NCBI GenBank assembly: GCA_015060485.1
Contig: SUYI01000030.1
Span: forward strand, 1 to 45,562
Length of the DNA stretch: 45,562 nt
Source: Prevotella sp.
GTDB lineage: Bacteria > Bacteroidota > Bacteroidia > Bacteroidales > Bacteroidaceae
Reading direction: 5' to 3'
A model generated the notes under the pieces. It did not search any database. It saw only the letters and a list, made by a program, of their open reading frames with translations, and was not told the origin of the DNA. This document shows, piece after piece, positions 30,897-38,629 of the stretch (position 1 is its first letter; each line of letters begins with the position of its first letter). Position numbers and translations under genes: made by a program.

Positions 30897-33267
30897 ACAT
30901 GAGATTACCACTCTTGCGATAGCTTGATTTCGAGGCTCCAGCCTGCCTGCCGTCACCCAACTTTTCAATCAGGTGGTCACTCAGCAGTCGCTTTATTTTC
31001 ATGCGGGCAGCACCCTCGCTCGACAGGTTAAAGCAGCGCATCACGTCCTCATTGGTAAACTCCTCCGGCAGTCGGGCAAAGCCCTCAAAGGTCTTCTGAC
31101 GTCGCTGCACATTCACTGAGGCATCCTTCAGTTTGTTGTCGAAGTAGGCTTCTGCCATGGCCCCAAAGTAGTGGCGCTGGCAAGCGAACTGCATGTTGAC
31201 AATCAACTCTGTGAGACGCCAGTCAATCTCGTCTGTCTCAAACTCACCGCACCAGTAGTTACCGTCCTGCTTTATCTTGTCCCAATGTCGCATCACAATG
31301 AAGGGAGCGGCATAGTTCAGCCCGTGATAGGCACAGCGTTTCAACAGCATCTCGTCTGCTCGTGAGTCGTTCTCAGCGGCATCCATCATGCGGCGTGCCG
31401 TCCAGTCGTAGAGCTCATCGACAATCTTCTGCACACTCAGTTCGCCCTTCATGCGATCCAATTTCTCAGCCCATGCCTTGATACGGGCATCACTCTCGAA
31501 GTCCACCGTGTTCTCTCGACTCATCATCTCGAAGTTAGTGGCTGGCAGGGGAATACAAGTAAGGCGAGTTGCGAGACCTGAACCAAAGTTCTGCTCGTTC
31601 ACCTTCTTCTTCAGCGCGATGGGTGTGCCTGTATAGACGTAGTTCCAATACACGTTGAAATCCTGTAGAATCGAGTCCATATTCGAATACGCCTGACCGT
31701 CCTCTTCATTGTGGAAGGCTTTCAGTTCCAGGCTCTGCTTGTCAATCCACGAACCGCCTTTCTGAACGGTGACGGTGTTGTCCAACTCCGTGTCGAACGT
31801 CAGCATGTGCAGGTGCATCTCCTCGCCGTCCACCGTCTCCACAGCATTCACCATGTCCTGAATAAACTGGGCGTTCGAGGTTCGTGCTGGGTGTACGCGC
31901 ACCACTACCTTCGGCTTCTTGGGTTTCTCCTTATTGGCACCCTTGGTTCGCATCTGCTCACGATAGGCGTTGATAGCGTCGCGACCCACCTTGTCGGCAG
32001 CAACAATAGGAGCCGCCAGCAACTTAAAGAGCCTGGTCGCAAACGACTTTCCTGATGCAGGGTCGCCAATGATCAGCGCCGAGCTGTTCAGGCGTCGCAA
32101 CTCCTCTGGACGATGATAAAACCTGTACGTGCATCGCGTCATCAGCGTCATCTCGAAGGCTCCAGAAACTATCAAGGCTGCTGGATACTGATTACGCTTC
32201 AATCCTTTGCAGACATCCTTCAGAATGGGGAAATACTCAAACAGTTCTTCTATCTGTGCGCCCCAATCCCACAGCCACTGCGCCATGTCGTCACTGGCTA
32301 TGGCAGCGGAGGTCGTCATGCCGAGAATCTCGCGCATCGGTTTCGAGATACCCTTTGGCGGCTCCTTACAGGCCGACTCCACGATACGCTGCAACTCTTC
32401 TTCGTCCAGTCCTAGCCGTGGCATCACCTGTAGCAGCAGCGATTTGTCGTTGTCGCAGATGGCTCTCAGCGAGACGGCCAACTGATAGAGTTTCACGTTT
32501 CGTTCACCTTCCTGCGGCACACCGCCGTTACGCGCCCACCACTCGTCGATAATCTCGCTATAGGGACGGCCCTTGAAGTTCAACGATACTGCCTCAGCAT
32601 CCACATGACCGACAGCCGCATCCCCTTGTTTAGCAACCTTGCTGGCCAAAGCAACAGGCGCAATAGCAGAAGAATGACCAGCCCTATACTCAGCATCGTA
32701 TTTCTCAGCAAAATCCTTGTTCTCATAGGTAAACAACTCCTTATTCAAATACAAAATATCCGATTCCTTGCAAATGAAGCTCATGCGGCTTGCATCCTTG
32801 CAACTTTCGTCAACCTCCACGCCAAGCACCTTCGCCATCGCATGCTGGTTGTCGATGAGATTACCCTTCTTTGCATCGGCCTTGAACACAATCTTCAGAC
32901 CTTTTCCTGAAGGTGTAATGTAAACAAGCAGTACACCAAGCGCAGCCCATTTCTCATTACTCATTCCTAATTTCTCATTGACGAGGCCCAAGGGGTCGTC
33001 TATGTGATCCACGTCCATCACCACGAGACCCGTTAGTTTGGTAGCCGCCTGTTTGCGCCAGCGGCCAGCCTTGCCGTTCTTTGATACCGTCTCGTCGAAC
33101 GTCGCCTGGAAGATGAATGCAGGCAGTCCGCGCTTCAACTTCTGGTCGCCCGTCTCACGAAACTTGTCAATCGCCTCGTTCCACTGCGTGGCCCTGACGA
33201 GCGCAAAAAACTGCGCTTCGTCAACGGGCAACGTAGGGTTAAAGAAATTCTTCTGATAACAAAACAT
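30892..33267 (-). CDS. VirE-N / DUF3987 ATPase or primase-like protein
   Basis: A 791-residue protein. The N-terminal VirE-N-type domain (about 10-230) includes FFALVRATQWNEAIDKFR, GLVVMDVDHIDDP and YITPSGKGLKIVF. The DUF3987 part has a Walker A site ALIIGDPASGKSFATRLFK (about 400) and helical segments (FIVMRHWDKIKQDGNYW, LIVNMQFACQRHYFGAMAEAYF). A winged-helix end follows (TNEDVMRCFNLSSEGAARMK). Such proteins act in DNA replication or transfer of integrated and conjugative elements. Residues about 94-108 (NEKLGMSNEKWAA) are encoded by a GAATGAGTAATGAGAAATGG repeat. It is the last gene of a minus-strand operon with four small genes, ending at a twin-type terminator. The first gene in this window has a similar C-terminal layout. 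Confidence 0.88.
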   Translation of the reverse strand: MFCYQKNFFNPTLPVDEAQFFALVRATQWNEAIDKFRETGDQKLKRGLPAFIFQATFDETVSKNGKAGRWRKQAATKLTGLVVMDVDHIDDPLGLVNEKLGMSNEKWAALGVLLVYITPSGKGLKIVFKADAKKGNLIDNQHAMAKVLGVEVDESCKDASRMSFICKESDILYLNKELFTYENKDFAEKYDAEYRAGHSSAIAPVALASKVAKQGDAAVGHVDAEAVSLNFKGRPYSEIIDEWWARNGGVPQEGERNVKLYQLAVSLRAICDNDKSLLLQVMPRLGLDEEELQRIVESACKEPPKGISKPMREILGMTTSAAIASDDMAQWLWDWGAQIEELFEYFPILKDVCKGLKRNQYPAALIVSGAFEMTLMTRCTYRFYHRPEELRRLNSSALIIGDPASGKSFATRLFKLLAAPIVAADKVGRDAINAYREQMRTKGANKEKPKKPKVVVRVHPARTSNAQFIQDMVNAVETVDGEEMHLHMLTFDTELDNTVTVQKGGSWIDKQSLELKAFHNEEDGQAYSNMDSILQDFNVYWNYVYTGTPIALKKKVNEQNFGSGLATRLTCIPLPATNFEMMSRENTVDFESDARIKAWAEKLDRMKGELSVQKIVDELYDWTARRMMDAAENDSRADEMLLKRCAYHGLNYAAPFIVMRHWDKIKQDGNYWCGEFETDEIDWRLTELIVNMQFACQRHYFGAMAEAYFDNKLKDASVNVQRRQKTFEGFARLPEEFTNEDVMRCFNLSSEGAARMKIKRLLSDHLIEKLGDGRQAGASKSSYRKSGNLML
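32944..32988 (-). repeat. GAATGAG-type insertion in the VirE/DUF3987 gene
   Basis: On the minus strand it reads GAGAAATTAGGAATGAGTAA, then TGAGAAATGGGC, an in-frame stretch encoding NEKLGMSNEKWAA. The peptide resembles ECGMxNExWS of the sigma factor and rsmF insertions. Confidence 0.6.
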
Positions 33268-33300
33268 GATTATATCCGTTTAATCAGTGAAATCCGTGGT

Positions 33301-33684
33301 TTAACAAAACTTCAGCAAGTCCAGTTCGCGGTCGATGATTGCATTCTTCGCTTCCTTAGTCTCGCGGTCAATCACCGTCAGGATACGAGCCGTACCAATC
33401 TCCTTGGGGATGCTCTCATACACCTTGATACGCTCCACGCTCTCTTTCACCCAGCCGTGCTCCAGTCGGCGAATCAGCCAATTGCGCTGCTTAGGCTGTG
33501 GCTTACGGTTGTACTGCTGAAACCAGATTACAAACTTGCCGTCCTCAGTCTCTTCCAACCAGAGGCGACCCTCTACCTTCAAACCCTTCTTCAGGGCGTT
33601 CATTACGATGTTCTCGTTTTTAAACTCTACTCGTTTCATAACTTTGTCGATTTGTGAGCGAAGGTCATGTCGGAATTTGGCCAT
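33301..33684 (-). CDS. Unknown small protein of the DUF3987 operon
   Basis: A 127-residue protein not recognised. The ATG at 33684 (MAKFRHDLRSQIDKVMKR) is chosen over an upstream GTG; GGAGGAAG stands about 15 bases before it. The first half is basic and helical; the middle (LWLEETEDGKFVIWFQQYN) looks like paired beta strands; a basic stretch follows (RKPQPKQRNWLIRRLEHGW). The end is helical and charged (RETKEAKNAIIDRELDLL). The basic character and position between a zinc-ribbon-like gene and a DUF3987 gene suggest nucleic-acid work, but no known domain is visible. It is 34 bases upstream of the VirE/DUF3987 start; that gap has the repeat-like GGATTTCACTGATTAAACGG. Confidence 0.65.
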   Translation of the reverse strand: MAKFRHDLRSQIDKVMKRVEFKNENIVMNALKKGLKVEGRLWLEETEDGKFVIWFQQYNRKPQPKQRNWLIRRLEHGWVKESVERIKVYESIPKEIGTARILTVIDRETKEAKNAIIDRELDLLKFC

Positions 33685-33734
33685 TTTCACTACGTAGACT
33701 TCCTCCACTCGCTTCGACTCGGTTATTTTACTTT

Positions 33735-33980
33735 TTATTTGATAATGATTTCTGCAGTGACTTTCAGGCGCACCACGCCTCCCCCTTTACCGGCATTCTT
33801 CAAGCCTTCGCTCATCAACCACTGCTTGCACTTAAACCGTTGTTCCACCTTGATCATCATCATTGCGCAGACCCTTGTACCGTCCGTCTCAATGCACTTG
33901 TGTTGACAACTTGCGCAGCAGCGCTTCACTTTCACACCATGAGCGTTCCTAACGCTCGTAATCCTAATTTCTTTTGACAT
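33735..33980 (-). CDS. Small cysteine-rich protein, possible zinc ribbon
   Basis: An 81-residue basic protein. Cysteines cluster as CCASCQHKC (about 20-28), then VCAMM and FKCKQW, a spacing that suits a zinc-binding site. The remainder (GLKNAGKGGGVVRLKVTAEII) is glycine- and lysine-rich. No named family is recognised. It starts six bases after the stop of a 39-residue ORF (AAGGT before the ATG) and lies in the run of four small genes ahead of the VirE/DUF3987 gene. A DNA- or RNA-binding helper is plausible but inferred. Confidence 0.65.
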   Translation of the reverse strand: MSKEIRITSVRNAHGVKVKRCCASCQHKCIETDGTRVCAMMMIKVEQRFKCKQWLMSEGLKNAGKGGGVVRLKVTAEIIIK

Positions 33981-33986
33981 ACCTTA

Positions 33987-34106
33987 TTAATAATTGTATT
34001 CGTTCGACATACTCTGAAATAACTCATCACTCTCCTGCTCATCATCTGGTTCAAACATGACAACCAGATCAATAAGAGTCCCAACGCATATAATTCTTTG
34101 TTTCAT
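33987..34106 (-). CDS. 39-residue ORF coupled to the coiled-coil gene
   Basis: A 39-residue ORF, MKQRIICVGTLIDLVVMFEP then DDEQESDELFQSMSNEYNY. Its ATG overlaps the stop of the upstream gene (ATGA), and the next gene follows after six bases, so translation by coupling is likely. The second half is very acidic. No family is recognised. It is not large enough for a confident call, but the overlap pattern and lack of other use of the gap support it. Confidence 0.5.
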   Translation of the reverse strand: MKQRIICVGTLIDLVVMFEPDDEQESDELFQSMSNEYNY

Positions 34107-34438
34107 GACTGCTTCGCTTTTTTCTTCAGGTCTCTCAACTCAGCCTTTACGGCTTTCAGTTCTTCTTGCAACTGTGTCACTTCCTCTTGCAGGCGTTTCT
34201 CTGCGCTGCCATCCTCAGTGGCACGAAGCAGACTGCGAATCTCGTCACGAGTCATAAAGACCTTACGTTCCAGCCCTACATGGATGCAGAATCCCTCTAA
34301 CAGGCTCTGCTCGTCGAAGTACATGTAACCTTCTTTTTCTACGTCCAGCAGATAACCATTTGGAACCGTTCTCAATGTGATGTTCAACTTTGGTTGTCTT
34401 ACTGTCTCTGTAACTGCTTGCTTTTTTCTCTTTGCCAT
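34103..34438 (-). CDS. Unknown protein with a C-terminal coiled coil
   Basis: A 111-residue protein, first gene of the small-gene/DUF3987 operon. The basic start (MAKRKKQAVTETVRQPKLNI) is followed by a beta-rich middle (TVPNGYLLDVEKEGYMYFDE) and a helical region (LLEGFCIHVGLERKVFMTRDEI). The last 40 residues are a heptad-like coiled coil (LQEEVTQLQEELKAVKAELRDLKKK). No known family is recognised; oligomerisation through the coiled coil is likely. Its stop overlaps the 39-residue ORF. A TACCTTTG -7 element is at 34531-34538. Confidence 0.65.
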   Translation of the reverse strand: MAKRKKQAVTETVRQPKLNITLRTVPNGYLLDVEKEGYMYFDEQSLLEGFCIHVGLERKVFMTRDEIRSLLRATEDGSAEKRLQEEVTQLQEELKAVKAELRDLKKKAKQS

Positions 34439-34530
34439 AGCGTTTACCTTTTTTATTTTTAATACTTTTGTTAACTCTATCAGCGCGTCAGGGTGTTTAT
34501 TGAGACCCGTTGCGTCTGATTTTCTGGTTG

Positions 34531-34568
34531 CAAAGGTATATGAGCTACAGAACTGGCGTAAGCTACAG
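34531..34568 (-). promoter_or_regulatory. -7 element and AGCTACAG direct repeats
   Basis: Minus strand: TACCTTTG at 34538-34531. No good -33 box is present; instead AGCTACAG occurs twice (34543-34550 and 34561-34568), 18 bases apart on the same face of the helix. This could be an activator or repressor site for the small-gene/DUF3987 operon. Confidence 0.5.
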
Positions 34569-34630
34569 CAAGTTTGTGTATTAAAGAGTGTTTAACCCCT
34601 CAAACCACCTGTGTTTAAAGGGCATACAAG

Positions 34631-34669
34631 AAAAGCGGCCAGACTTCATTTTCTGAAATCTGACCGCTT
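34631..34669 (-). terminator. Terminator of the five-gene operon
   Basis: AAGCGG(c)CAGA(c)TTCA pairs with TGAA(a)TCTG(a)CCGCTT, a stem of about 14 bp with small mismatches, followed on the minus strand by TTTTCTTG. It lies 34 bases after the last gene of the operon. Confidence 0.8.
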
Positions 34670-34702
34670 AATAGTGTTTACAGCTTAGTCCCAGCTTACT
34701 TT

Positions 34703-35815
34703 TTATGACTTCACGCGATACTTATCAAGCAAAGGAAGCACTTTTTTGAACTTTGCAGGCATCTGCGTACTGGTAATTTTCCCCTTGTCGATGTTGGTGT
34801 ACTTATCAACATCGTGGCTACCAAAGAACATCTTCTGCAACTGGCTCGAACCTTTTGACTGAGGCAGCAACTCATACGAATACAGATAGCCAACAATGTT
34901 CTGCCAGGTGACGGCAGTAGCATCGCCCTCTCTGTTCTCGAACAATTCCCAAAGGGCTTTCGACAATTCAAGATCATTACCCTCCAGTACATAGTCGCCC
35001 ACATTAAGCACGTTTCTCATCATCTGCTTGATGTTCTCATCCGTTGCAGGCAGCACCCAGTCGCCTTTCTCTATAAACAAGTCGATATTCCTCAGAACTA
35101 TCTGTCGCTTGGGTGTGATCATGTTGTTTCGCTCATTGTTAAGCATCTTTAGCTCCTGAATTCTGTTTTGAATCAGCGCCAATTTATATATGAACAGGAA
35201 GAGCGCAGAAATCTTTTCGTCCATAGCCTTGTCGTTCACCAGCGAATAGAACAGGCGACCCAGCCTGCTTGCATTCCTCACGTTAAGCAGACCTGTTTCG
35301 TACTCAAAGAAATCTCTCAATGCCGTATAGTTGCGCCATGCCTTTCTGCATTCAGCCTCATCGTCCAGCACATCAAAGTTGATTTCTCCCTCTTTCTTTT
35401 CTGTGACCACCATCTTGCTTACCTGCGTGTCGAAGATGCCGCTCGCAAAGAGTTCCAGCAGCACCCTCAGCCGATAGTTCTCCAGCTTTTCCAGCGTTGG
35501 CGAGCCAAAGCACTCTGTTTCTTTCCAAACATTATATTCTTGCTGAGCCGTTTTCTTAAGGGGCTCCTTTTCTTTCTTCTCATTATCGTAGATGGCCTTG
35601 AAGTCTGCATCAGTCTGAGGATGACCATAGTCTTTGCTGGCTTTAGGCTCTTCTATTTGTGGCATCTGTGGAGTTGTCACCTCTTCATATTCAGCATCCT
35701 CAGCATCAACATCTACAGTATGCCAAAGCCCATTCTTACCTTGCGTCAGCGTCAACCTGCCGCCATCCTTCACTTCGATGTTTGGCCCATAGTTATTCTT
35801 GATATTGAATCCCAT
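34703..35815 (-). CDS. Unknown protein, last gene of the five-gene operon
   Basis: A 370-residue protein that I do not recognise. It opens with NNYGPNIEVKDGGRLTLTQG, a short motif also found near the C terminus of the third gene's product (KNYGPNIENNGTLSL). Residues about 40-100 are acidic and disordered-looking; from about 105 the protein is helical (LEKLENYRLRVLLELFASG, ALRDFFEYETGLLNVRNASR, KISALFLFIYKLALIQNRIQ). No catalytic motif or membrane helix is evident. It starts three bases after the RhuM-like stop and ends at a terminator. Its base composition is AT-rich compared with the core genes. Confidence 0.75.
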   Translation of the reverse strand: MGFNIKNNYGPNIEVKDGGRLTLTQGKNGLWHTVDVDAEDAEYEEVTTPQMPQIEEPKASKDYGHPQTDADFKAIYDNEKKEKEPLKKTAQQEYNVWKETECFGSPTLEKLENYRLRVLLELFASGIFDTQVSKMVVTEKKEGEINFDVLDDEAECRKAWRNYTALRDFFEYETGLLNVRNASRLGRLFYSLVNDKAMDEKISALFLFIYKLALIQNRIQELKMLNNERNNMITPKRQIVLRNIDLFIEKGDWVLPATDENIKQMMRNVLNVGDYVLEGNDLELSKALWELFENREGDATAVTWQNIVGYLYSYELLPQSKGSSQLQKMFFGSHDVDKYTNIDKGKITSTQMPAKFKKVLPLLDKYRVKS

Positions 35816-35818
35816 TGT

Positions 35819-36841
35819 CTATTCTTTATTCTTGTCACCTAACTTCTTCTGCTCCCTCTCAAACTGTTCGAGGAAGTGAATCTCAACAGGAGTCAGTTCA
35901 TTCTTCGTCCGCTCCTTGAATTTGTCATATTCTGCATCGGCCTTGGCTTTAGCCAGTTTTGCTGAGATAGAGCCAGCATGAGTCAGTATGTCCTTACGCG
36001 AAATACGCAGGAAATCATCAAGAATTGCTATCCAGTCCTTCATGTACATGGGGCGATGCTCCTCGGCCTGCAACTCAGCAAAGTCCAGATAAAGGCTGAC
36101 AATACGGTTCAGCGTAGTTATCTCTTCCTGCGACAGATAGTTTTTGGCTATCTCAGCATCTGTCTTCTGTGGCATCGCACCCGTCCATGTGGTCAGGCCC
36201 ATGAAGTCTTTTCTGGCATCAGCACGCTCGTAGATGATCTCCGCTGCCGTGTGCCCATGTACAGAGTAGTGCATTTTGTTTTGAACCGTTTTGAAGAACT
36301 CCTGCGTCATCTCCACCCTTGGGTCGTAGTCGATACTGAGCGCATAGATCTCTAACACTTTTCGATAAAACACCTTCTCAGACGAACGGATGTCGCGGAT
36401 ACGTGCCAACAGCTCATCAAAGTAATTACCTCCACCGGCACGTTTCAGCAGGTCGTCATTAAGCACGAAACCTTTCACGATATATTCCTTCAGCACCCTC
36501 GTCGCCCACATGCGGAACTGCACGCCACGATAAGAATGAACACGATAGCCCACGCTGATGATCATGTCGAGGTTGTAATACGCCACCTGATGTGTCTGCG
36601 ATTTCCCTTCTACAGCGCCATGTTGAGTGGTATTTGCAAAAAATGCAATAACCTCTTCTTTTTTCAACTCGCCCTCTTCAAAAGCATTGTTAATATGCCT
36701 TGAAATGGTCGAAATGTTACGCTGAAACAGCTCCGCCATCTGCTCCTGATTGAGCCATACGGTTTCACCTTGAAGCCGCACCTCTATGCGCGATTCTCCG
36801 TCAGGTGTCTGATAGAGTAATATCTCTCCTTTATCTTCCAT
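35819..36841 (-). CDS. RhuM-family protein
   Basis: A 340-residue protein of the virulence-RhuM family. The N-terminal winged-helix-like domain has the family features GESRIEVRLQGETVWLNQ and QMAELFQRNISTISRHINNAF. KSQTHQVAYYNLDMIISVGYRVHSYRGVQFRMWATRVLKEY (in part YNLDMIISVGYRV, VQFRMWATRVLKEYI) is the signature middle. The C-terminal helical part (KNYLSQEEITTLNRIVSLYLD, then KDWIAILDDFL) is also usual. Functions are poorly known; RhuM genes often travel with restriction and phage-defence genes. Here it is fourth in a five-gene operon and gaps to its neighbours are 30 and 3 bases. Confidence 0.92.
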   Translation of the reverse strand: MEDKGEILLYQTPDGESRIEVRLQGETVWLNQEQMAELFQRNISTISRHINNAFEEGELKKEEVIAFFANTTQHGAVEGKSQTHQVAYYNLDMIISVGYRVHSYRGVQFRMWATRVLKEYIVKGFVLNDDLLKRAGGGNYFDELLARIRDIRSSEKVFYRKVLEIYALSIDYDPRVEMTQEFFKTVQNKMHYSVHGHTAAEIIYERADARKDFMGLTTWTGAMPQKTDAEIAKNYLSQEEITTLNRIVSLYLDFAELQAEEHRPMYMKDWIAILDDFLRISRKDILTHAGSISAKLAKAKADAEYDKFKERTKNELTPVEIHFLEQFEREQKKLGDKNKE

Positions 36842-36871
36842 ATCTTCAAAACGAATATTCTTTCCTGTTTA

Positions 36872-37714
36872 TTACTGGTCATCCTCAGATTCTGGCAATG
36901 GCTTCGCCACCAATTCCTCTGGCAGACTCAGCGTTCCATTATTCTCAATGTTTGGCCCATAGTTCTTGTCGATGTTCGTCTCCTTCTTCTGAATCAGTTC
37001 AAGGGTATAACTATTCTGAGTCGTGGGACGTTCCAGACTCTTCTTTACAGCCTCATCCATCTTATTTCGTCTGTCTTGCTGTTCCTTCACCATAGAAAAC
37101 ATCTTTTCCTGAACCTGAGCACTGCGTTGACTCCAAACAGTACCTCGCAACAGATTGTCGGCTTGTTCTAAAGCTCTTTGCTGCAAATCGAACGATGGGA
37201 AACGCAGGATACAATGCTCGATGGTATCAAGGTCGATGGCCTGTCCTGACGCTTTCATCTCTGTTAACAGAGAGGTAACGATGCCTATTTTCTTTCCAGC
37301 CTTTTCTTCTTCATCCTCCGTCTGGCGCACACCCTCCCATAGTCTTTTCAGCAAGGGATGGCCCTGAGTTGCTTCTGCCAATGCAGTACTATACGCATGA
37401 TAAGGACTCTCCTTTGTGGGGCGAAACATAGCCACCATCATATACATCAGAATCATCAGTATCAAGAATGCAGCAAGCTCGCCATACTCTTCAGTCAGTT
37501 CCTCCTTCAACATCTCCACAAACGTCTGAGGGCGCTTGCTTGCCAACAGCGGTTTCCACCTCGTGGCAGCCTCATCCCACAACTCGGCAGGACTACGCTC
37601 GTCATATTCTGTCGTTATCGCTCTCAACGTCGCATACATATCGCAAAACAACTGTTCTTCCAACAGCTGCATCGTCCTTTCGCGACAACGTTTTGAATCC
37701 CAGCGCTCGTACAT
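36872..37714 (-). CDS. Unknown protein with one membrane helix, third gene of the operon
   Basis: A 280-residue protein that I do not recognise. An N-terminal helical part (RERTMQLLEEQLFCDMYATL, ELWDEAATRWKPLL) is followed by a clear membrane helix at about 83-100 (LAAFLILMILMYMMVAMF). A soluble part follows with LTEMKASGQAIDLDTIEHCI and long charged helices (RSAQVQEKMFSMVKEQQDRRN). The C terminus carries NIDKNYGPNIENNGTLSLPE, the motif that also begins the fifth gene's product. The first gap (3 bases) and second (30 bases) suit one transcript. A membrane effector or anchor role is possible but unproven. Confidence 0.72.
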   Translation of the reverse strand: MYERWDSKRCRERTMQLLEEQLFCDMYATLRAITTEYDERSPAELWDEAATRWKPLLASKRPQTFVEMLKEELTEEYGELAAFLILMILMYMMVAMFRPTKESPYHAYSTALAEATQGHPLLKRLWEGVRQTEDEEEKAGKKIGIVTSLLTEMKASGQAIDLDTIEHCILRFPSFDLQQRALEQADNLLRGTVWSQRSAQVQEKMFSMVKEQQDRRNKMDEAVKKSLERPTTQNSYTLELIQKKETNIDKNYGPNIENNGTLSLPEELVAKPLPESEDDQ

Positions 37715-37717
37715 AAA

Positions 37718-38617
37718 TTATGCGTAAACAATCTGAATCTTATCAAGGAAATCCACAATAGCTTGCCACTTACGTGGTATCAGTTCTTTCTCTTCAAGTC
37801 CCTTTAGTGCCAGATCAGAAAGTTCCTCCTGCACTATTGTTTCCAGTCCTATCTTTCTCCACTTGCGGGCACCTTTAGGACGCATCATGATTACCTTACC
37901 ACTGGCACTCGCTGCCTTGATCATCGACTCCAGAATCAGGTCACCCTTTTGCAAAATGGCCTTTTCTTTAGGCGGTGCAGTAATGGTGGTCTTCGGTTCA
38001 GTATTCGTTCTGCGAGCCAGCTCTGTGTAGTATTCGCCCACCATGTCTGAAATCTCTGGCAGGTTGGGATATGGAAACTTGAACGTCACAGAGGCAATGC
38101 CCTGGTCATACTCACTAACTACGTCCCAGAACTCACGAGTACGATACTTCGCATTAATCTGCACTTGCAGACGCTTGCTCCACAGGCGACGGTTGAACGT
38201 CTCTTCCATGATGTGAGCCACTGTCTGCGTCTCGCTGAAAGCCTGTGGACGATTCTCGATAGCAATAATCTGCTTATCCTTGCGATTATCAATAATCACA
38301 TAGAGGCTGGGATTGTCCTCCTCCGTCCAGCGGTTAAAGTCCTTCTCATGCACCTGCTGTGTCGTGTTAGCCAGTCGCATCACTACGATTCCGTCACTCT
38401 GCGCCACAATCATGTGCTCAAACTGCTTACTCTCGCCGTCACCATTGTTGCGAGTCCTTGAAAACCTCAGTTTACTCTCAGCCTTAAACAACTCACCCAG
38501 CAGTTCCTGCTTCATTGCCAGTGACTCGTCCACCTTTACCTCAGGCGAAAACAGATCTGGCTCCTGCGGCTCATTGATGGGTTTGAATAAATAAGTGTAT
38601 ATCGTAAAACGTATCAT
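37718..38617 (-). CDS. Unknown protein, second gene of the operon
   Basis: A 299-residue soluble protein that I do not recognise. The start has IRFTIYTYLFKPINEPQEPD. The central part (about 60-140) is a mixed alpha/beta region with HMIVAQSDGIVVMRLAN, PSLYVIIDNRKDKQIIAIEN and TVAHIMEETFNRRLW. SVTFKFPYPNLPEISD leads into a helical half. Near the end GKVIMMRPKGARKWRKIGLE is basic and could bind nucleic acid. It is 12 bases after the DUF4143 ATPase and 3 bases before the third gene. Its general layout recalls proteins found in abortive-infection loci, but I cannot assign it to a family. Confidence 0.72.
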   Translation of the reverse strand: MIRFTIYTYLFKPINEPQEPDLFSPEVKVDESLAMKQELLGELFKAESKLRFSRTRNNGDGESKQFEHMIVAQSDGIVVMRLANTTQQVHEKDFNRWTEEDNPSLYVIIDNRKDKQIIAIENRPQAFSETQTVAHIMEETFNRRLWSKRLQVQINAKYRTREFWDVVSEYDQGIASVTFKFPYPNLPEISDMVGEYYTELARRTNTEPKTTITAPPKEKAILQKGDLILESMIKAASASGKVIMMRPKGARKWRKIGLETIVQEELSDLALKGLEEKELIPRKWQAIVDFLDKIQIVYA

Positions 38618-38629
38618 AATATCTTACTT

